This document shows, piece by piece, positions 15,671-25,800 of a DNA stretch of 64,000 nucleotides. A program made the translations under genes and the position numbers. The notes below the pieces were generated by a model. That model was not told where the DNA came from. It was given only the letters and a program-made list of their open reading frames with translations, and searched no databases. The stretch's first letter is position 1; each line of letters begins with the position of its first letter. This stretch comes from Pseudomonas viridiflava (lineage in GTDB: Bacteria > Pseudomonadota > Gammaproteobacteria > Pseudomonadales > Pseudomonadaceae), in assembly GCF_900590885.1 (NCBI RefSeq), contig NZ_UUON01000032.1:1-64000 (forward strand), read 5' to 3'.

Positions 15671-16219
15671 GTGAAAACATTCATAAGTCTCGCTATCGCC
15701 TCTTCGTTGACGATGTTCATCAGCCCTTGTGCGTCTGCGCAAGGTGATGGCGTCGTCACGCTGGGAGGCCAGGTCATCGACTCCGCCTGCGGGCTGGAGG
15801 CAGCCTCTGTCGATCAAACCGTCGAGATGGCTGCCGAGCCCATCGGCCGGCTTTTACGCGAAGGGGAGGGGCAAAGACAGCCCTTCCAGTTGCGTCTGGT
15901 CAATTGCTCGCTCAATCGCCCCGACCCGCTGCGCCCGGGTGGCAGCCTGCCGGATTGGGAGCACCTGCGCGTGACATTCGACGGCCCGACCGATAGGCAA
16001 GGGCGCTCCTTTGCCACCTTTGGCGGCTCCCAGGGGGTGGCCTTTCATATCGAGGACGCGACCGGCCAGGAGAGTGTGCCGGGGGTGCCGATGGCGCTGT
16101 ACCCGATAGTCGATGGCGACATGACGCTCAACTACACGGTGCATTTAGTCGGCAACGGAGTGCCGATGTTGGCCGGGGATCACACTGCCGCAGTGCGGTT
16201 CAAGTTGGAATACTTCTGA
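15671..16219 (+). CDS. Minor fimbrial subunit
   Basis: This 182-residue pilin-family protein has a signal peptide (ISLAIASSLTMFISPCASA), the donor-strand segment VVTLGGQVIDSACGLE and a paired cysteine in RLVNCSL. It ends in VRFKLEYF. It most resembles the subunit at 19627. The GTG start at 15671 is chosen because GGAGG sits five bases upstream; the ATG at 15635 would place extra polar residues before the signal peptide. Confidence 0.82.
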   Translation: MKTFISLAIASSLTMFISPCASAQGDGVVTLGGQVIDSACGLEAASVDQTVEMAAEPIGRLLREGEGQRQPFQLRLVNCSLNRPDPLRPGGSLPDWEHLRVTFDGPTDRQGRSFATFGGSQGVAFHIEDATGQESVPGVPMALYPIVDGDMTLNYTVHLVGNGVPMLAGDHTAAVRFKLEYF

Positions 16220-16238
16220 AAAATGATGGGTTGCTTGC

Positions 16239-18851
16239 ATGTGGAATGCGTCGAAAGTCATAAATACCCTTCGCCCAAGCCTGTTTGGCGGGTTGATATC
16301 GCTGGCAGGCACTGCACTGGGTGCTGGCGATATCGAGTTTAATACCGATGTGCTTGATTTAAATGACCGCACCAATATTGACTTGTCTCGGTTTGCGCGC
16401 AGCGGGTTTATCTTGCCGGGCACCTACACGATGGAAGTGCAGATAAATACCCAGGCTATCTCCGAACAACCCGTGGCGTTTTATCCTCCGGATAATGACC
16501 CCAAGGGCAGCCAGGCCTGTATCTCACCCGAACTTGTCGACCAACTGGGCCTGAACAAATCTGGCTTGGCACAACTGCGTTGGTGGAAAGACGGTCAGTG
16601 CCTGGACCCCCAGGGCTTGCCTGGCATGGAGGTCAGTGCCGATCTGGCCACCGCCACGCTGAACATCAGCCTGCCCCAGGCCTACCTCGAATACAGCGCC
16701 ATCAATTGGGACCCACCCTCGCGTTGGGACGAAGGGGTGCCCGGGCTGCTGATCGACTACAACCTGACGGCCCAGTCCAACTACCTCCGGCATGACGGTA
16801 CCCGCAATGAACTGAGTGGCAATGGCACCGTCGGGGCCAACGCCGGGGCCTGGCGCCTGCGGGCGGATTGGCAGGGGCGTGCCGAGACAGACCGCGAGTC
16901 GGCGAGCAATCGGAAAAAGCTGGAGTGGAGCCGTTACTACGCCTACCGCGCCATTCCTGCGCTCAAAGCGCGTCTGCTGGTGGGCGAGGACTACCTGTAT
17001 TCGGACCTGTTCGACAGCTTCCGCTTTACCGGTGCTGCGCTCAAGTCGGATGAAAGCCAACTCCCTCCCAACCTGCGCGGTTACGCGCCGGAAGTGGTCG
17101 GCGTGGCCAAGACCAACGCCAAGGTCATCATCAGCCAACAGGGCCGCGTGCTCTATGAAACGCTGGTGGCGGCAGGGCCGTTTCGTATCCGGGACCTCAA
17201 CGACGCCGTGTCCGGCATGCTCGATGTACGCATTGAAGAGCAGGACGGTTCGGAACAGAAATTCCAGCTCTATACCGCCGGCGTTCCTTACCTGACGCGT
17301 CCCGGGCAGGTGCGCTACAAAGTGTCTGCCGGGCGACCGTCCAACCTTCAGTACCACTCCGACGGGGCTTTTTTCAGCACCGGCGAATTCTCCTGGGGCG
17401 TCAGTAATGGTTGGTCACTGCTGGGCGGCGCGATAACGGATAACAATTACCGGGCGTTGTCTGTCGGTGCAGGTCGGGACCTGCTGTCGTTCGGGGCCAT
17501 CTCCCTCGACGTCACCCAGTCCAACGTCAACCTGTGGAACGAGACGTACTCGGGCAAATCCTACCGCCTTCAGTACTCCAAGAACTTTGAGCAGTACGAC
17601 AGCCAGGTCACGTTCGCCGGCTACCGGTTTTCCGAGAGAAACTTCTTGAGCATGAGCCAGTACCTGGACGCCAAGCATTACGGCATGAACGGCGAACTCG
17701 GCGGGGAGGGCGTGTACGACAAGAACGGCGAGTTCGTCAAACACTGGAACCCGATAGGCGGCAACAAGGCGCTGTACACGGTCACGGTGAACAAGCAATT
17801 TCGTGACCTGGGCACCACCGTCTACGCCAGCTACAACAAACAGACGTACTGGAACCGACCAGAGACCCAGCGTTGGAACGTGTCGGCGTCACGCTACTTC
17901 AGTGTTGGCACCGTCAAAAACATCAACCTTTCGCTCAATGCCTATCGTACCCAGGAGTACAGCTACAAGGACAACGGCCTGTCGCTGACCGTCAGTTTGC
18001 CGCTGGGACCCTCCGGCACATTCTCGATGGATGCCAACCGCGCTGCCGGCGAAAACAATTTCTCAACGCGCTTCAACGATCGCATCGATGAACGCAACAG
18101 CTACCAACTCGGTGCCAGCGATAAATCGGCCAGTGGTTACCTGAGCCATATCGGCGACCAGGTGGATATCGACCTCAGTGCCAGTCAACGCGAAGGCAAC
18201 AACCGCAGCCTCAGTGCGTCTGTTCGCGGCGGTGGCACGCTCACGCAACATGGCGCGGCCCTTCACCGAACCACCAGCAGCGGCGGAACCCGGTTGATGG
18301 TCGACACCGGCGGTGTGCCGGATGTGCCGGTGCGCGGTTACGGCGCCACGACCCGCAGCAACACCTTCGGCAAGGCGGTGATCGCCGATATCGGCAGCTA
18401 TCAGCGCACGGCGGCCAGTGTGGATCTGGAGCGTTTGCCCAGCGATGTCGAAGCCACCCAATCGGTGACGCAACTGACCCTCACCGAAGGCGCGATCGGC
18501 TACCGCTCGCTGGACGTGATCGCCGGCAAAAAAGCCATGGCCGTAGTTCGCCTGCCCGATGGCAGTTCCCCACCCTTCGGCGCGACGGTGAAGAACACCA
18601 AGCAGCAGCCTACCGGGGTAGTGAATGACGGCGGGGACGTCTACCTGAGCGGCATTCAGCCTGGCGGGCAGATGGTCGTCAGTTGGGGTGGTGCCGAGCG
18701 CTGCGTCCTCACGCTGCCAATGGTGTTGCCCGCTGACGGCTTGATCGAATCCCTGCAACTGCAGTGCCAGCTGGTCGCCACTGAACACCCTTTGCCCACG
18801 CCAGCCGTGCTGACCGGCACACGTAACGATACGGAGAAAACACCCTCATGA
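16239..18851 (+). CDS. Fimbrial outer-membrane usher (FimD/PapC family)
   Basis: This 870-residue usher secretes and assembles pilin subunits. It shows a signal peptide, an N-terminal chaperone-subunit binding domain (DIEFNTDVLDLNDRTNIDLSRF follows it in two parts), a large 24-strand barrel with a plug, and C-terminal domains with the conserved cysteine pair (ERCVLTL and LQCQL). Segments such as LPPNLRGYAPEVVGVA and GSEQKFQLYTAGVPYLTRPG are usher hallmarks. It overlaps the chaperone gene by four bases. Confidence 0.95.
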   Translation: MWNASKVINTLRPSLFGGLISLAGTALGAGDIEFNTDVLDLNDRTNIDLSRFARSGFILPGTYTMEVQINTQAISEQPVAFYPPDNDPKGSQACISPELVDQLGLNKSGLAQLRWWKDGQCLDPQGLPGMEVSADLATATLNISLPQAYLEYSAINWDPPSRWDEGVPGLLIDYNLTAQSNYLRHDGTRNELSGNGTVGANAGAWRLRADWQGRAETDRESASNRKKLEWSRYYAYRAIPALKARLLVGEDYLYSDLFDSFRFTGAALKSDESQLPPNLRGYAPEVVGVAKTNAKVIISQQGRVLYETLVAAGPFRIRDLNDAVSGMLDVRIEEQDGSEQKFQLYTAGVPYLTRPGQVRYKVSAGRPSNLQYHSDGAFFSTGEFSWGVSNGWSLLGGAITDNNYRALSVGAGRDLLSFGAISLDVTQSNVNLWNETYSGKSYRLQYSKNFEQYDSQVTFAGYRFSERNFLSMSQYLDAKHYGMNGELGGEGVYDKNGEFVKHWNPIGGNKALYTVTVNKQFRDLGTTVYASYNKQTYWNRPETQRWNVSASRYFSVGTVKNINLSLNAYRTQEYSYKDNGLSLTVSLPLGPSGTFSMDANRAAGENNFSTRFNDRIDERNSYQLGASDKSASGYLSHIGDQVDIDLSASQREGNNRSLSASVRGGGTLTQHGAALHRTTSSGGTRLMVDTGGVPDVPVRGYGATTRSNTFGKAVIADIGSYQRTAASVDLERLPSDVEATQSVTQLTLTEGAIGYRSLDVIAGKKAMAVVRLPDGSSPPFGATVKNTKQQPTGVVNDGGDVYLSGIQPGGQMVVSWGGAERCVLTLPMVLPADGLIESLQLQCQLVATEHPLPTPAVLTGTRNDTEKTPS

Positions 18852-19606
18852 TCCTGAATATGCGTCTCACACCCCAGCTCTTCGCCCTGCTGCTTTTGGG
18901 CTTGAGCCAGGGCGCCAACGCGGCTGTTGGCCTGGACCGCACCCGCGTGATTTTTGATGGCGGCAAAGATGCCACCAGCGTCAACATCACCAATAACAAC
19001 ACCCAATTGCCGTACCTGGCCCAGGGCTGGATCGAGGATGAAGAGGGCAACAAAATCACCTCGCCGCTGATCGTGCTGCCACCGGTGCAACGCCTGGAGC
19101 CTGGCAAACAAAGCCAGGTCAAAGTCCAGGCACTGCCGGCGGCCAAGGCGCTGCCGCAGGATCGCGAGACGGTTTTCTACTTCAACCTGCGGGAAATTCC
19201 GCCGCGCAGCGACAAGGCCAACACCCTGCAGATCGCCCTGCAAACCCGCATCAAGCTGTTCTACCGGCCGCAAGCCATTGCGCCCAGCCAGCAAGACATC
19301 TCCACCCCGTGGCAGCAAAAGCTGACCCTCACCCGCCAGGGCGACACTTACCGGGTGAATAACCCCACGCCTTACTACGTAACGCTGGTGGATGCGCGCA
19401 GCAGCAAGGACGGCAAAACCATCGAAGGCTTCGAGCCGCTGATGATCCCGCCCAAGGGCAGCGAAACCCTGGGGCCCATTGCCAAGGCCCTCGGCGCAAC
19501 CCCGCATCTGGCCTATGTGAATGACTACGGTGGACGCCCGCTGCTGGTGTTCGCCTGCACCGGCGAGACGTGCACGGTGAATGTGCAAGCCTCAACACCC
19601 AAGTAG
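18848..19606 (+). CDS. Periplasmic pilus-assembly chaperone (FimC/PapD family)
   Basis: This 252-residue two-domain Ig-fold chaperone has a signal peptide (LFALLLLGLSQGANA). The N-domain starts AVGLDRTRVIFDGG and carries the motif FYFNLREIPP, with the G1-strand basic and hydrophobic residues that cap pilin grooves. The conserved subunit-anchoring lysine/arginine lies in RIKLFYRP. It overlaps the usher gene (ATGA); an ATG twelve bases further in is an alternative start. Confidence 0.94.
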   Translation: MILNMRLTPQLFALLLLGLSQGANAAVGLDRTRVIFDGGKDATSVNITNNNTQLPYLAQGWIEDEEGNKITSPLIVLPPVQRLEPGKQSQVKVQALPAAKALPQDRETVFYFNLREIPPRSDKANTLQIALQTRIKLFYRPQAIAPSQQDISTPWQQKLTLTRQGDTYRVNNPTPYYVTLVDARSSKDGKTIEGFEPLMIPPKGSETLGPIAKALGATPHLAYVNDYGGRPLLVFACTGETCTVNVQASTPK

Positions 19607-19626
19607 TGCTGCCGGGGGAAAACGCC

Positions 19627-20199
19627 ATGAAGTTGCACAAAGTTAAGGTGTTGGGCTGTCTTTTAGTGGCCCTGACAGGGCGGGCGCATGCCCAGGATGT
19701 CGAGGGCATGATGGGGATGGTGAATATCCGCGGGGCCATGCACGAAATGCCCTGCAGCCTGGAGATGACATCACAGCATCAAACAATCGACCTGGGCGCC
19801 ATCTCGGCCAGCCAGCTGCAAAAGCCCGGTGATCAGGCCAACGCCCTGGCGTTTCAACTGCGCTTTGCCGATTGCCAGCGCACCGCCGGGCGCATCACCA
19901 GTGAGCGCACCGGCAACCTGACCTGGAGCGCCCATCAACCGGTGCTGTCGGTAGCGTTTGTTGCACCTGCCGATGCCGATGACCCACGGCTGGTGAAAGT
20001 GCAGGGCATTACCGGGATGGGCCTGCGCCTCACCGACGCCGAGGGCCGCGATGTACAGCTGGGCGCAAGGGGCGAGCCGTTGTTTCTGCCCTTGGGTCAC
20101 AGCACGCAAACCTGGAAGGTCCAGCCCACGCGCACCTCTGCGCCGTTGACCAGCGGGGCGTTCCGGGCGGTGGTGGATTTCAGGCTCAATTATGACTAA
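19627..20199 (+). CDS. Minor fimbrial subunit
   Basis: This 190-residue pilin-family protein has a signal peptide (LGCLLVALTGRAHA), paired cysteines in EMPCSL and FADCQR, and the terminal strand VVDFRLNYD. It resembles the 15671 subunit more than the major pilin. The start at 19627 follows GGGGGAAAA. It is probably an adaptor or a chain-ending subunit. Confidence 0.82.
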   Translation: MKLHKVKVLGCLLVALTGRAHAQDVEGMMGMVNIRGAMHEMPCSLEMTSQHQTIDLGAISASQLQKPGDQANALAFQLRFADCQRTAGRITSERTGNLTWSAHQPVLSVAFVAPADADDPRLVKVQGITGMGLRLTDAEGRDVQLGARGEPLFLPLGHSTQTWKVQPTRTSAPLTSGAFRAVVDFRLNYD

Positions 20200-20209
20200 G
20201 GGCAAAACA

Positions 20210-20707
20210 ATGGCTAGGTTAAGCGGCTCACGGGCCATGTTTATCGGTGGGGGCCTGTTGTGGGCGATCAGCCAGGGCGTGCAGGCGGAAACCAGCCTGA
20301 CGATCCGCGCGGTGATCATCGCGCCCCCACCCTGCGTCATCAACAGTGGCACTACGCTCAATGTGCCGTTTGGCAACGACCTGCATACCACCCGCATTGA
20401 TGGCGTCAATTACCGTCGGGATGTGCCCTACACCGTGCGGTGTGACCCACCCGTCTACAGCAACGACATGACCCTGGAATTGAAGGGCACCGGGGCTTCG
20501 TTTGACGGCACTGTGCTGTCGACGCGCAAGGCGGATCTTGGGGTGAAGCTGTTCGCCAATGGTGCCGACTGGCCGCTGAACACGGCCGTGCGGTTTACCC
20601 ATCCCAACTTTCCGGTGGTGCAGGCCGTGCCGGTCAAGCGCGCGGGCGTCAACCTGACGGGAGGGGCCTTTGATGCCTCCGCCACGCTGGTGATCGAGTA
20701 CCAATGA
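20210..20707 (+). CDS. Minor fimbrial subunit (tip adaptor, paralogue a)
   Basis: This 165-residue pilin-family protein has a signal peptide and paired cysteines in PPPCVINSG and TVRCDPP. It ends in ATLVIEYQ. It is a clear paralogue of the next gene (shared PPPC.I.SG.T, DG..YRR and VPVKR.G.NL patterns). AAGGG precedes the ATG at 20210; an ATG at 20192 in the same frame overlaps the previous gene and is the alternative. Confidence 0.8.
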   Translation: MARLSGSRAMFIGGGLLWAISQGVQAETSLTIRAVIIAPPPCVINSGTTLNVPFGNDLHTTRIDGVNYRRDVPYTVRCDPPVYSNDMTLELKGTGASFDGTVLSTRKADLGVKLFANGADWPLNTAVRFTHPNFPVVQAVPVKRAGVNLTGGAFDASATLVIEYQ

Positions 20708-20735
20708 CCCGCGCTGATAAAACGAGGAATAACCC

Positions 20736-21215
20736 ATGACATTTTGGCCACAGCGAGCCTTGCTCGCCTTGTGCTCCATCGGCCTGTGCAGCGTTGCGTC
20801 GGCCAACCTGACCTTCAACGGCACGCTGAACGAACCGCCGCCGTGCACGATTGATTCGGGCAGCACCATTGAAGTGGATTTTGGCGACGTGGGCACCAAG
20901 CGCGTCGACGGCATTAAGTACCGCCGGGGCGTCGGCTACACCATCAACTGCGGCAACTCCCCGCTGCCCTGGCTGCTCAAGCTGAGCGTCAACGGCACGG
21001 CAACCACCTTTGATGGCTCGGCGGTGCAGACCAACGTGGCGGAGCTTGGCATCCGGCTGTTTCAAAACAACCTGCCGTTTCTGCTCAACACGCCGCTGGA
21101 TATCTCCGTGTCGTCACCGCCGGTACTGGAAGTGGTCCCCGTCAAACGGCCGGGCGCGAACCTGGCCCCCGCCAGGTTCACGGCGGTGGCCACGCTGCTG
21201 GCCGAATACGAGTAG
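20736..21215 (+). CDS. Minor fimbrial subunit (tip adaptor, paralogue b)
   Basis: This 159-residue protein has a signal peptide (ALLALCSIGLCSVASA) and the pilin signature PPPCTIDSGSTIEVDFGDV, with a second cysteine in TINCGN and the end ATLLAEYE. The conserved IDFG-like strand is shared with the pilin domain of the adhesin at 21783. GAGGAA lies upstream. It is probably a tip-fibrillum component next to the adhesin. Confidence 0.84.
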   Translation: MTFWPQRALLALCSIGLCSVASANLTFNGTLNEPPPCTIDSGSTIEVDFGDVGTKRVDGIKYRRGVGYTINCGNSPLPWLLKLSVNGTATTFDGSAVQTNVAELGIRLFQNNLPFLLNTPLDISVSSPPVLEVVPVKRPGANLAPARFTAVATLLAEYE

Positions 21216-21226
21216 GAGTCGAGTCT

Positions 21227-21760
21227 ATGCGACATGAAGTGATTCATAAGGGGCTGGCACTGCTGCTGATCGTCTGCCTCACGCCCACCGTGCAGGCGGC
21301 CGACAACCTGCGGTTCATGGGCAACCTGGTTGAACAGGCCTGCTCGATTCGCCCCGGCGACGAAGCCCTCACGGTGGAGCTTTGGGACGTTGCCGAAAAA
21401 CACCTCTACATCAACACCCGCACGGTGGGCAAAGGTTTCCGGCTGCACCTGGATGACTGCAATACCACCATCAGCGAGTCGGTCAGCGTCACCTTCGCCG
21501 GTGCAGAAAACCGCGCGCTCCCCGGTTTGTTCGCGCTGGACGGAGGCAGTGGTGCTTCCGGTATCGGGCTGGGTATCGAGACGTTGAGTAACCGGCTGTT
21601 ACCCGTCAATACCCCCGGCGACCAACAGCCCTTGACCCCTGGCAATAACGTCATTGAGCTGAAGGCCTATGTGCAAGGCGAGCCGCAAGCCATCAGAGAC
21701 CAGACCATCGAGCCGGGTGCTTACCGGGTGACTTCTATTTTTACGCTGGATTATCCGTAG
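21227..21760 (+). CDS. Minor fimbrial subunit
   Basis: This 177-residue pilin-family protein has a signal peptide (ALLLIVCLTPTVQA), paired cysteines in VEQACSI and LDDCNT, and the final strand TSIFTLDYP. It resembles the major pilin in its middle (VSVTFAGAEN, NNVIELKAYVQGE), so it may be an alternative shaft or linker subunit. It starts twelve bases after the previous stop. Confidence 0.83.
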   Translation: MRHEVIHKGLALLLIVCLTPTVQAADNLRFMGNLVEQACSIRPGDEALTVELWDVAEKHLYINTRTVGKGFRLHLDDCNTTISESVSVTFAGAENRALPGLFALDGGSGASGIGLGIETLSNRLLPVNTPGDQQPLTPGNNVIELKAYVQGEPQAIRDQTIEPGAYRVTSIFTLDYP

Positions 21761-21782
21761 CGGCTCGCCGTGAGAGAACACA

Positions 21783-22754
21783 ATGAATCAACTATATGTA
21801 GCTGTTGTGCTTTTTGCCCTTGGTGGTGTTACGACGGCCGTGAACGCTGCGGACTGCCGTGTGAATGGCGGGGCGTGGGAAAGGGTAAACCCTGGCGGGA
21901 CGTTAGGCCTGCAGGTCCGCGTGAATGTCAGGCCCGAGTTGAACTCACCTCGCATCCTGCTGGAAGGGGTGAACTTGGAATGCCGATTCGAGCCCGATAA
22001 TTATCCAGGGCGTGGCCGGCAGGATTACTGGGCAACCGGGACAAGGGTTGGCCCGGCCTGGACAGCCGGTCCGAAGTTTTCCGGCCAAGGCACCGGCTTA
22101 CGCATAAATGGAGTGAACCACGATAACCCTGTTCCGGACGGTATTCGGATTGCGACGATGCCGGACAACTTCGGCGCGGTCGCGATTAATGTGACGCCGT
22201 ATATTTTGCAGCGCGATAGCCCGACTAACCCAATTGATATTCGGATAGGCGACACACTCGGCACGTTACGGCTCGATCAGACAAACAACTATGACGCCAC
22301 CTCGACGGCGCTCGTGGTGACTTACATTGCCAACAACGAATTTGTCGTGTCGCCCTCAACCTGCACGATCAACAATAACAACCCGATCGTCATCGACTTC
22401 GGCAACGTGCATCAGCGCGCAATCGGTACCGACCCGCTGACCAGCACCGTGCGCGTCGACCGCCGGCTCACCTACAACTGCCCGGGCCCCGGGATGAGCT
22501 TGCCGATCACCATTACCTACCAAGGCACCGCGTCGTCGTTCAACACCGACCTGTTGAGGATGACCAATGCCAACGTGGGTGCGGCGCTGGTGCGTGGGGG
22601 GGCTGCGGTTCGGGTAAACGGTGCGTTCCAGACCCGCATTACCAACGGCGTGGGGCAGGACGATGTGACGTTTTCCTTGGTCAAGCGCGCGGGCACCTTG
22701 CCTGATGCCGGGCCCATCAGCGGCAGCGGCGTGCTGGTGATGGGCGTGCCCTGA
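21783..22754 (+). CDS. Two-domain fimbrial tip adhesin
   Basis: This 323-residue protein is about twice the size of the other subunits. It has a signal peptide (VLFALGGVTTAVNA), an N-terminal receptor-binding-like domain of ~175 residues with its own cysteines (DCRVNG, NLECRF), and a C-terminal pilin domain beginning SPSTCTINNNN. This is the FimH-type layout, and being last in the operon fits a tip adhesin. The lectin domain has no recognisable ligand pocket, so its receptor is unknown. Confidence 0.85.
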   Translation: MNQLYVAVVLFALGGVTTAVNAADCRVNGGAWERVNPGGTLGLQVRVNVRPELNSPRILLEGVNLECRFEPDNYPGRGRQDYWATGTRVGPAWTAGPKFSGQGTGLRINGVNHDNPVPDGIRIATMPDNFGAVAINVTPYILQRDSPTNPIDIRIGDTLGTLRLDQTNNYDATSTALVVTYIANNEFVVSPSTCTINNNNPIVIDFGNVHQRAIGTDPLTSTVRVDRRLTYNCPGPGMSLPITITYQGTASSFNTDLLRMTNANVGAALVRGGAAVRVNGAFQTRITNGVGQDDVTFSLVKRAGTLPDAGPISGSGVLVMGVP

Positions 22755-22767
22755 CACTGCTGGAAAT

Positions 22768-22795
22768 GTGGCGAGCAGGCCAGCCAGCTCGCCAC
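22768..22795. terminator. Hairpin between adhesin and NEL effector genes
   Basis: GTGGCGAGC and GCTCGCCAC form a 9 bp stem around a 10-base loop between convergent genes. There is no clear T-run. It may be a REP-like element or a terminator. Confidence 0.5.
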
Positions 22796-22814
22796 GAAAA
22801 CGTCGTTTCATGCA

Positions 22815-25800
22815 TCAGAGGTGGCTGGTTTCAACCAGCTGCCGGTTGCTCAGCCCACTCGCCTTGGCCAAGGCCTCGCGGGTCAGGTGGCGCATCCATT
22901 CCTTCTCGCGGTAGCCCAGGTCATTGAGCAGTCGGTTGTAGAAGTCGTCGGTCATTTCGTTGCCGGAGAACACCACGCTTTCCGGCACTTCCAACTCATC
23001 GACAAGGCGTTTGAGCGATTGCCTCAAGGTCTCTTTTTGCGCGGGCTCCAGGCCTTGTGAACGTGCCCACTCGGCCTGCAACTGCTGCAGCTCATCGATC
23101 TTTGCAAACTGCTCGCCGGTACGCTGTTCGTTGTCGCGATAAACACTGTCATGGCGCTCGCGCAGGTACTGTTCCCAGTAGTGCTCGAGCAGCATCTGGT
23201 TGACCAGGCCATCACCTTCGGCCATGTCCATGACGCTCTGGAAGGCCTCTTCGATGCGCTCCGGGGGCACGTCGGCGGTCAGGCGGTAAAGCATATGGTC
23301 CGACAGCCAAGGCAAATCCAGTCTGGTCGCCAGGGACGTCTGGTACGCCAGGTAGATTTCCACTTCATCGACCGGCCCTGGCTCGCCGTCGCGCACGTCC
23401 GAACGCAGGCGCTGGCCCAGCCCGCCCTCGGCGGTTGGTCTGAGTCGGCGCGCCACGTCTTCCTGAATCACCTCTGCCAGCAGCTTCATGCGCGCCCGGC
23501 CCCTGGCCAGTGTCACCAGCCGGCCGGCGCGCTCTTCATCGGTGAATGAATAACGCTGGGCTTCGCTGGCGAGCACTTCAACGCCCATCTCGTTGAAAAT
23601 CTGCGCGCCGCCATCGGCACACAGCCCCGGGAAGCTCGACATTTTGAACAGCCGCTCGCGCAACTCACCGTCGACGCTGGCCGCGAGGATCAGTTGCCAT
23701 ACCCGCTGGGTCAGTTCCTGGCGATTGGCGGTCAGGCGCAGCCGGTCTTCCTGGGTCTGCACCGACTCCTCGCGCTCCAGCGACTTGAGCACCTCGAACA
23801 ACCCCTGTGAGCCATGCTCCTGTTCCAGGGCATTCCACAAGGCCTTGCGATGCTCTTGCAGTTGCGAGTCCATCGCGTGCAGCCAGTAGGCGCTGTCGCC
23901 CTTGGGATCGTAGGTGCGGTTGGGGTCCAGCCCGGCTGCCAGCCGGTAACCTTCGTAGCGCTCGCGCTGGTCGAGGCTCAATGCGCTACGGTCCAGGCGC
24001 GTACGGGCGATGATTTGCGCCTGTGGCGTGCCGGGTGCAAATTCGGGTACTTGCTCAATCGGGTTGCCGCGCAGGTCGAGTACAAACTGGCGGTTGCGCG
24101 GCTGCGCAAACACCCCCGTGGGCCAGGTGGTGATCTGCGTCTGGTTCAGCAGCAGGTCGCGCAAGTCAGGCATGCGCGAGATATCCGGCGTGGCGCCCAG
24201 GGGGTTGTTTTGCAGTTGCAGGTTTTCCAGGCGACGTAGGTTGGCCAGACGCTGAAGGCCCTGGCCGTTCATCTGGATATGGTTATCGCGCAGGTTGAGG
24301 TAACGCAGCTTGCGCATGTCGCCGACCGCCTCGGGCACCCAGGGCAGGTCGTTGTAACCCAGGTCCAGGGAGCGCAGGGCCGGGAACGCCTTGAGGAAAT
24401 GCTCGTGGACTGCGCCAAAACGGTTTTCGGCAATGGTCAAGCTGGTGACGTGTTCAAAGCCGGCAGTCAGTTCCGGCAGCGTATCGGGCAGCAGGATACC
24501 GCGCAGGTCCAGCTCCGCGCCGCCTTGGGCATTGCCCCACGGGTCGCTGTGCACGGTCATGCGGTCTTCCCAGCAGCGATACAGCACATCCGCCACATGG
24601 TGGCGGCTGGCGCGCTCCTGGCGATAAGCACGGCTGTTTTTCGCGTGGCCGTTGGCCGAGCGCTTCCAGTGTTCCAGAGTGGTCTGCAAGTGTGCCTTCT
24701 CAAGCGTCAGCCGGTTCACCACCGTGCGCATCTGGCGGGGGCCGATGCTCTCGATATAGTGCTGCAGGCGGTCCTCGTTCATCCACGGAAACAGCAGTTC
24801 CAGGGTCTGGCGGTGGTGTGTCGCCTCGGGGGCCTGGGGCAAGCACCCCGGCCGGCTGGCGCCCGGCCCTTGCAGCAAGCGGCTGGTCTGGGTGTCGGCG
24901 GTGGTGCGGATCGGCTGTTGCGCAAGGACCCGACGGCGCTCGCCCAGGGATTCCAATTTGGCCATCAGCCAGCGTTTCAGCGCGGCGCCCTGGCCGGGTG
25001 TGTGGCCTGGCACCTTTACGGCGTGAAGCAGCGATTCGTAAAAGCTCTGCAGCCCGTGCAGGCGCTGGTGGGTCTGGTCGAACAGCTCGTAGCCCAGGCT
25101 GTTTTTACGCACCAGGATGCGTGTCACGGCGGCATCGGCCGGGCCCGCCTCGCAGCGCAGCGGGCCGTCCGGGGTTAGCTCGCGCACCTGCAGATGCACG
25201 TCGCCGAAGGCATCGCTGTGCAGCTTGAGGGTGTTGATGGCCAGGCGCTCGGTGTCGACGCTCAGCGGCCAGTCCGGGTAAAAGCCGGCGTAGGCCTGGT
25301 TGGCCTGCTGGGTGAAGTTCACTTCCTCGGCCTGATTGCGCAGGCGCAAAGGCAAACGCTCCTCGCTCAGGGCCTGGCGCTCGGTGCGGCTGGCGCTGCC
25401 CAGCACGGCCTGGGCCAGGGCCGGGTCCAAACCGGGTACCTGGCGTTGCAGCAGGCGGATCTGCGGGTCGCCCGATTGTTGGTTGATCTGATGCACGTAC
25501 TGCGCGATGTCATCGATTTGGGTGTGCACGTAGTCGGCCAGTTGGTCACGCAGCGCTTGCACCCGTTCGGCACGCGGCACCTCGCGGCCGAGCAGGGAGC
25601 GGATCGCGTCTTCATCAAGAAAGCCCAGCACTCGGTCCGGCAACCGGCCGGACATCACGTCCCCCAGGCTGATTTTCAGCGTGGCCGTGGGCGATGCCCC
25701 GGGCTTGGAGTAGGTGCGTGAATCGCCGGAAAGGTCGGCACGGATAAAGACCTGCAACGCGCTAGTGTCAGGCCAGCCCGGCAGCTCGGTGACGGTCTGC

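Noticed and set aside
14674..22800. Invertible promoter element for the pilus cluster
   Set aside because: No flanking inverted repeats and no site-specific recombinase gene were found.
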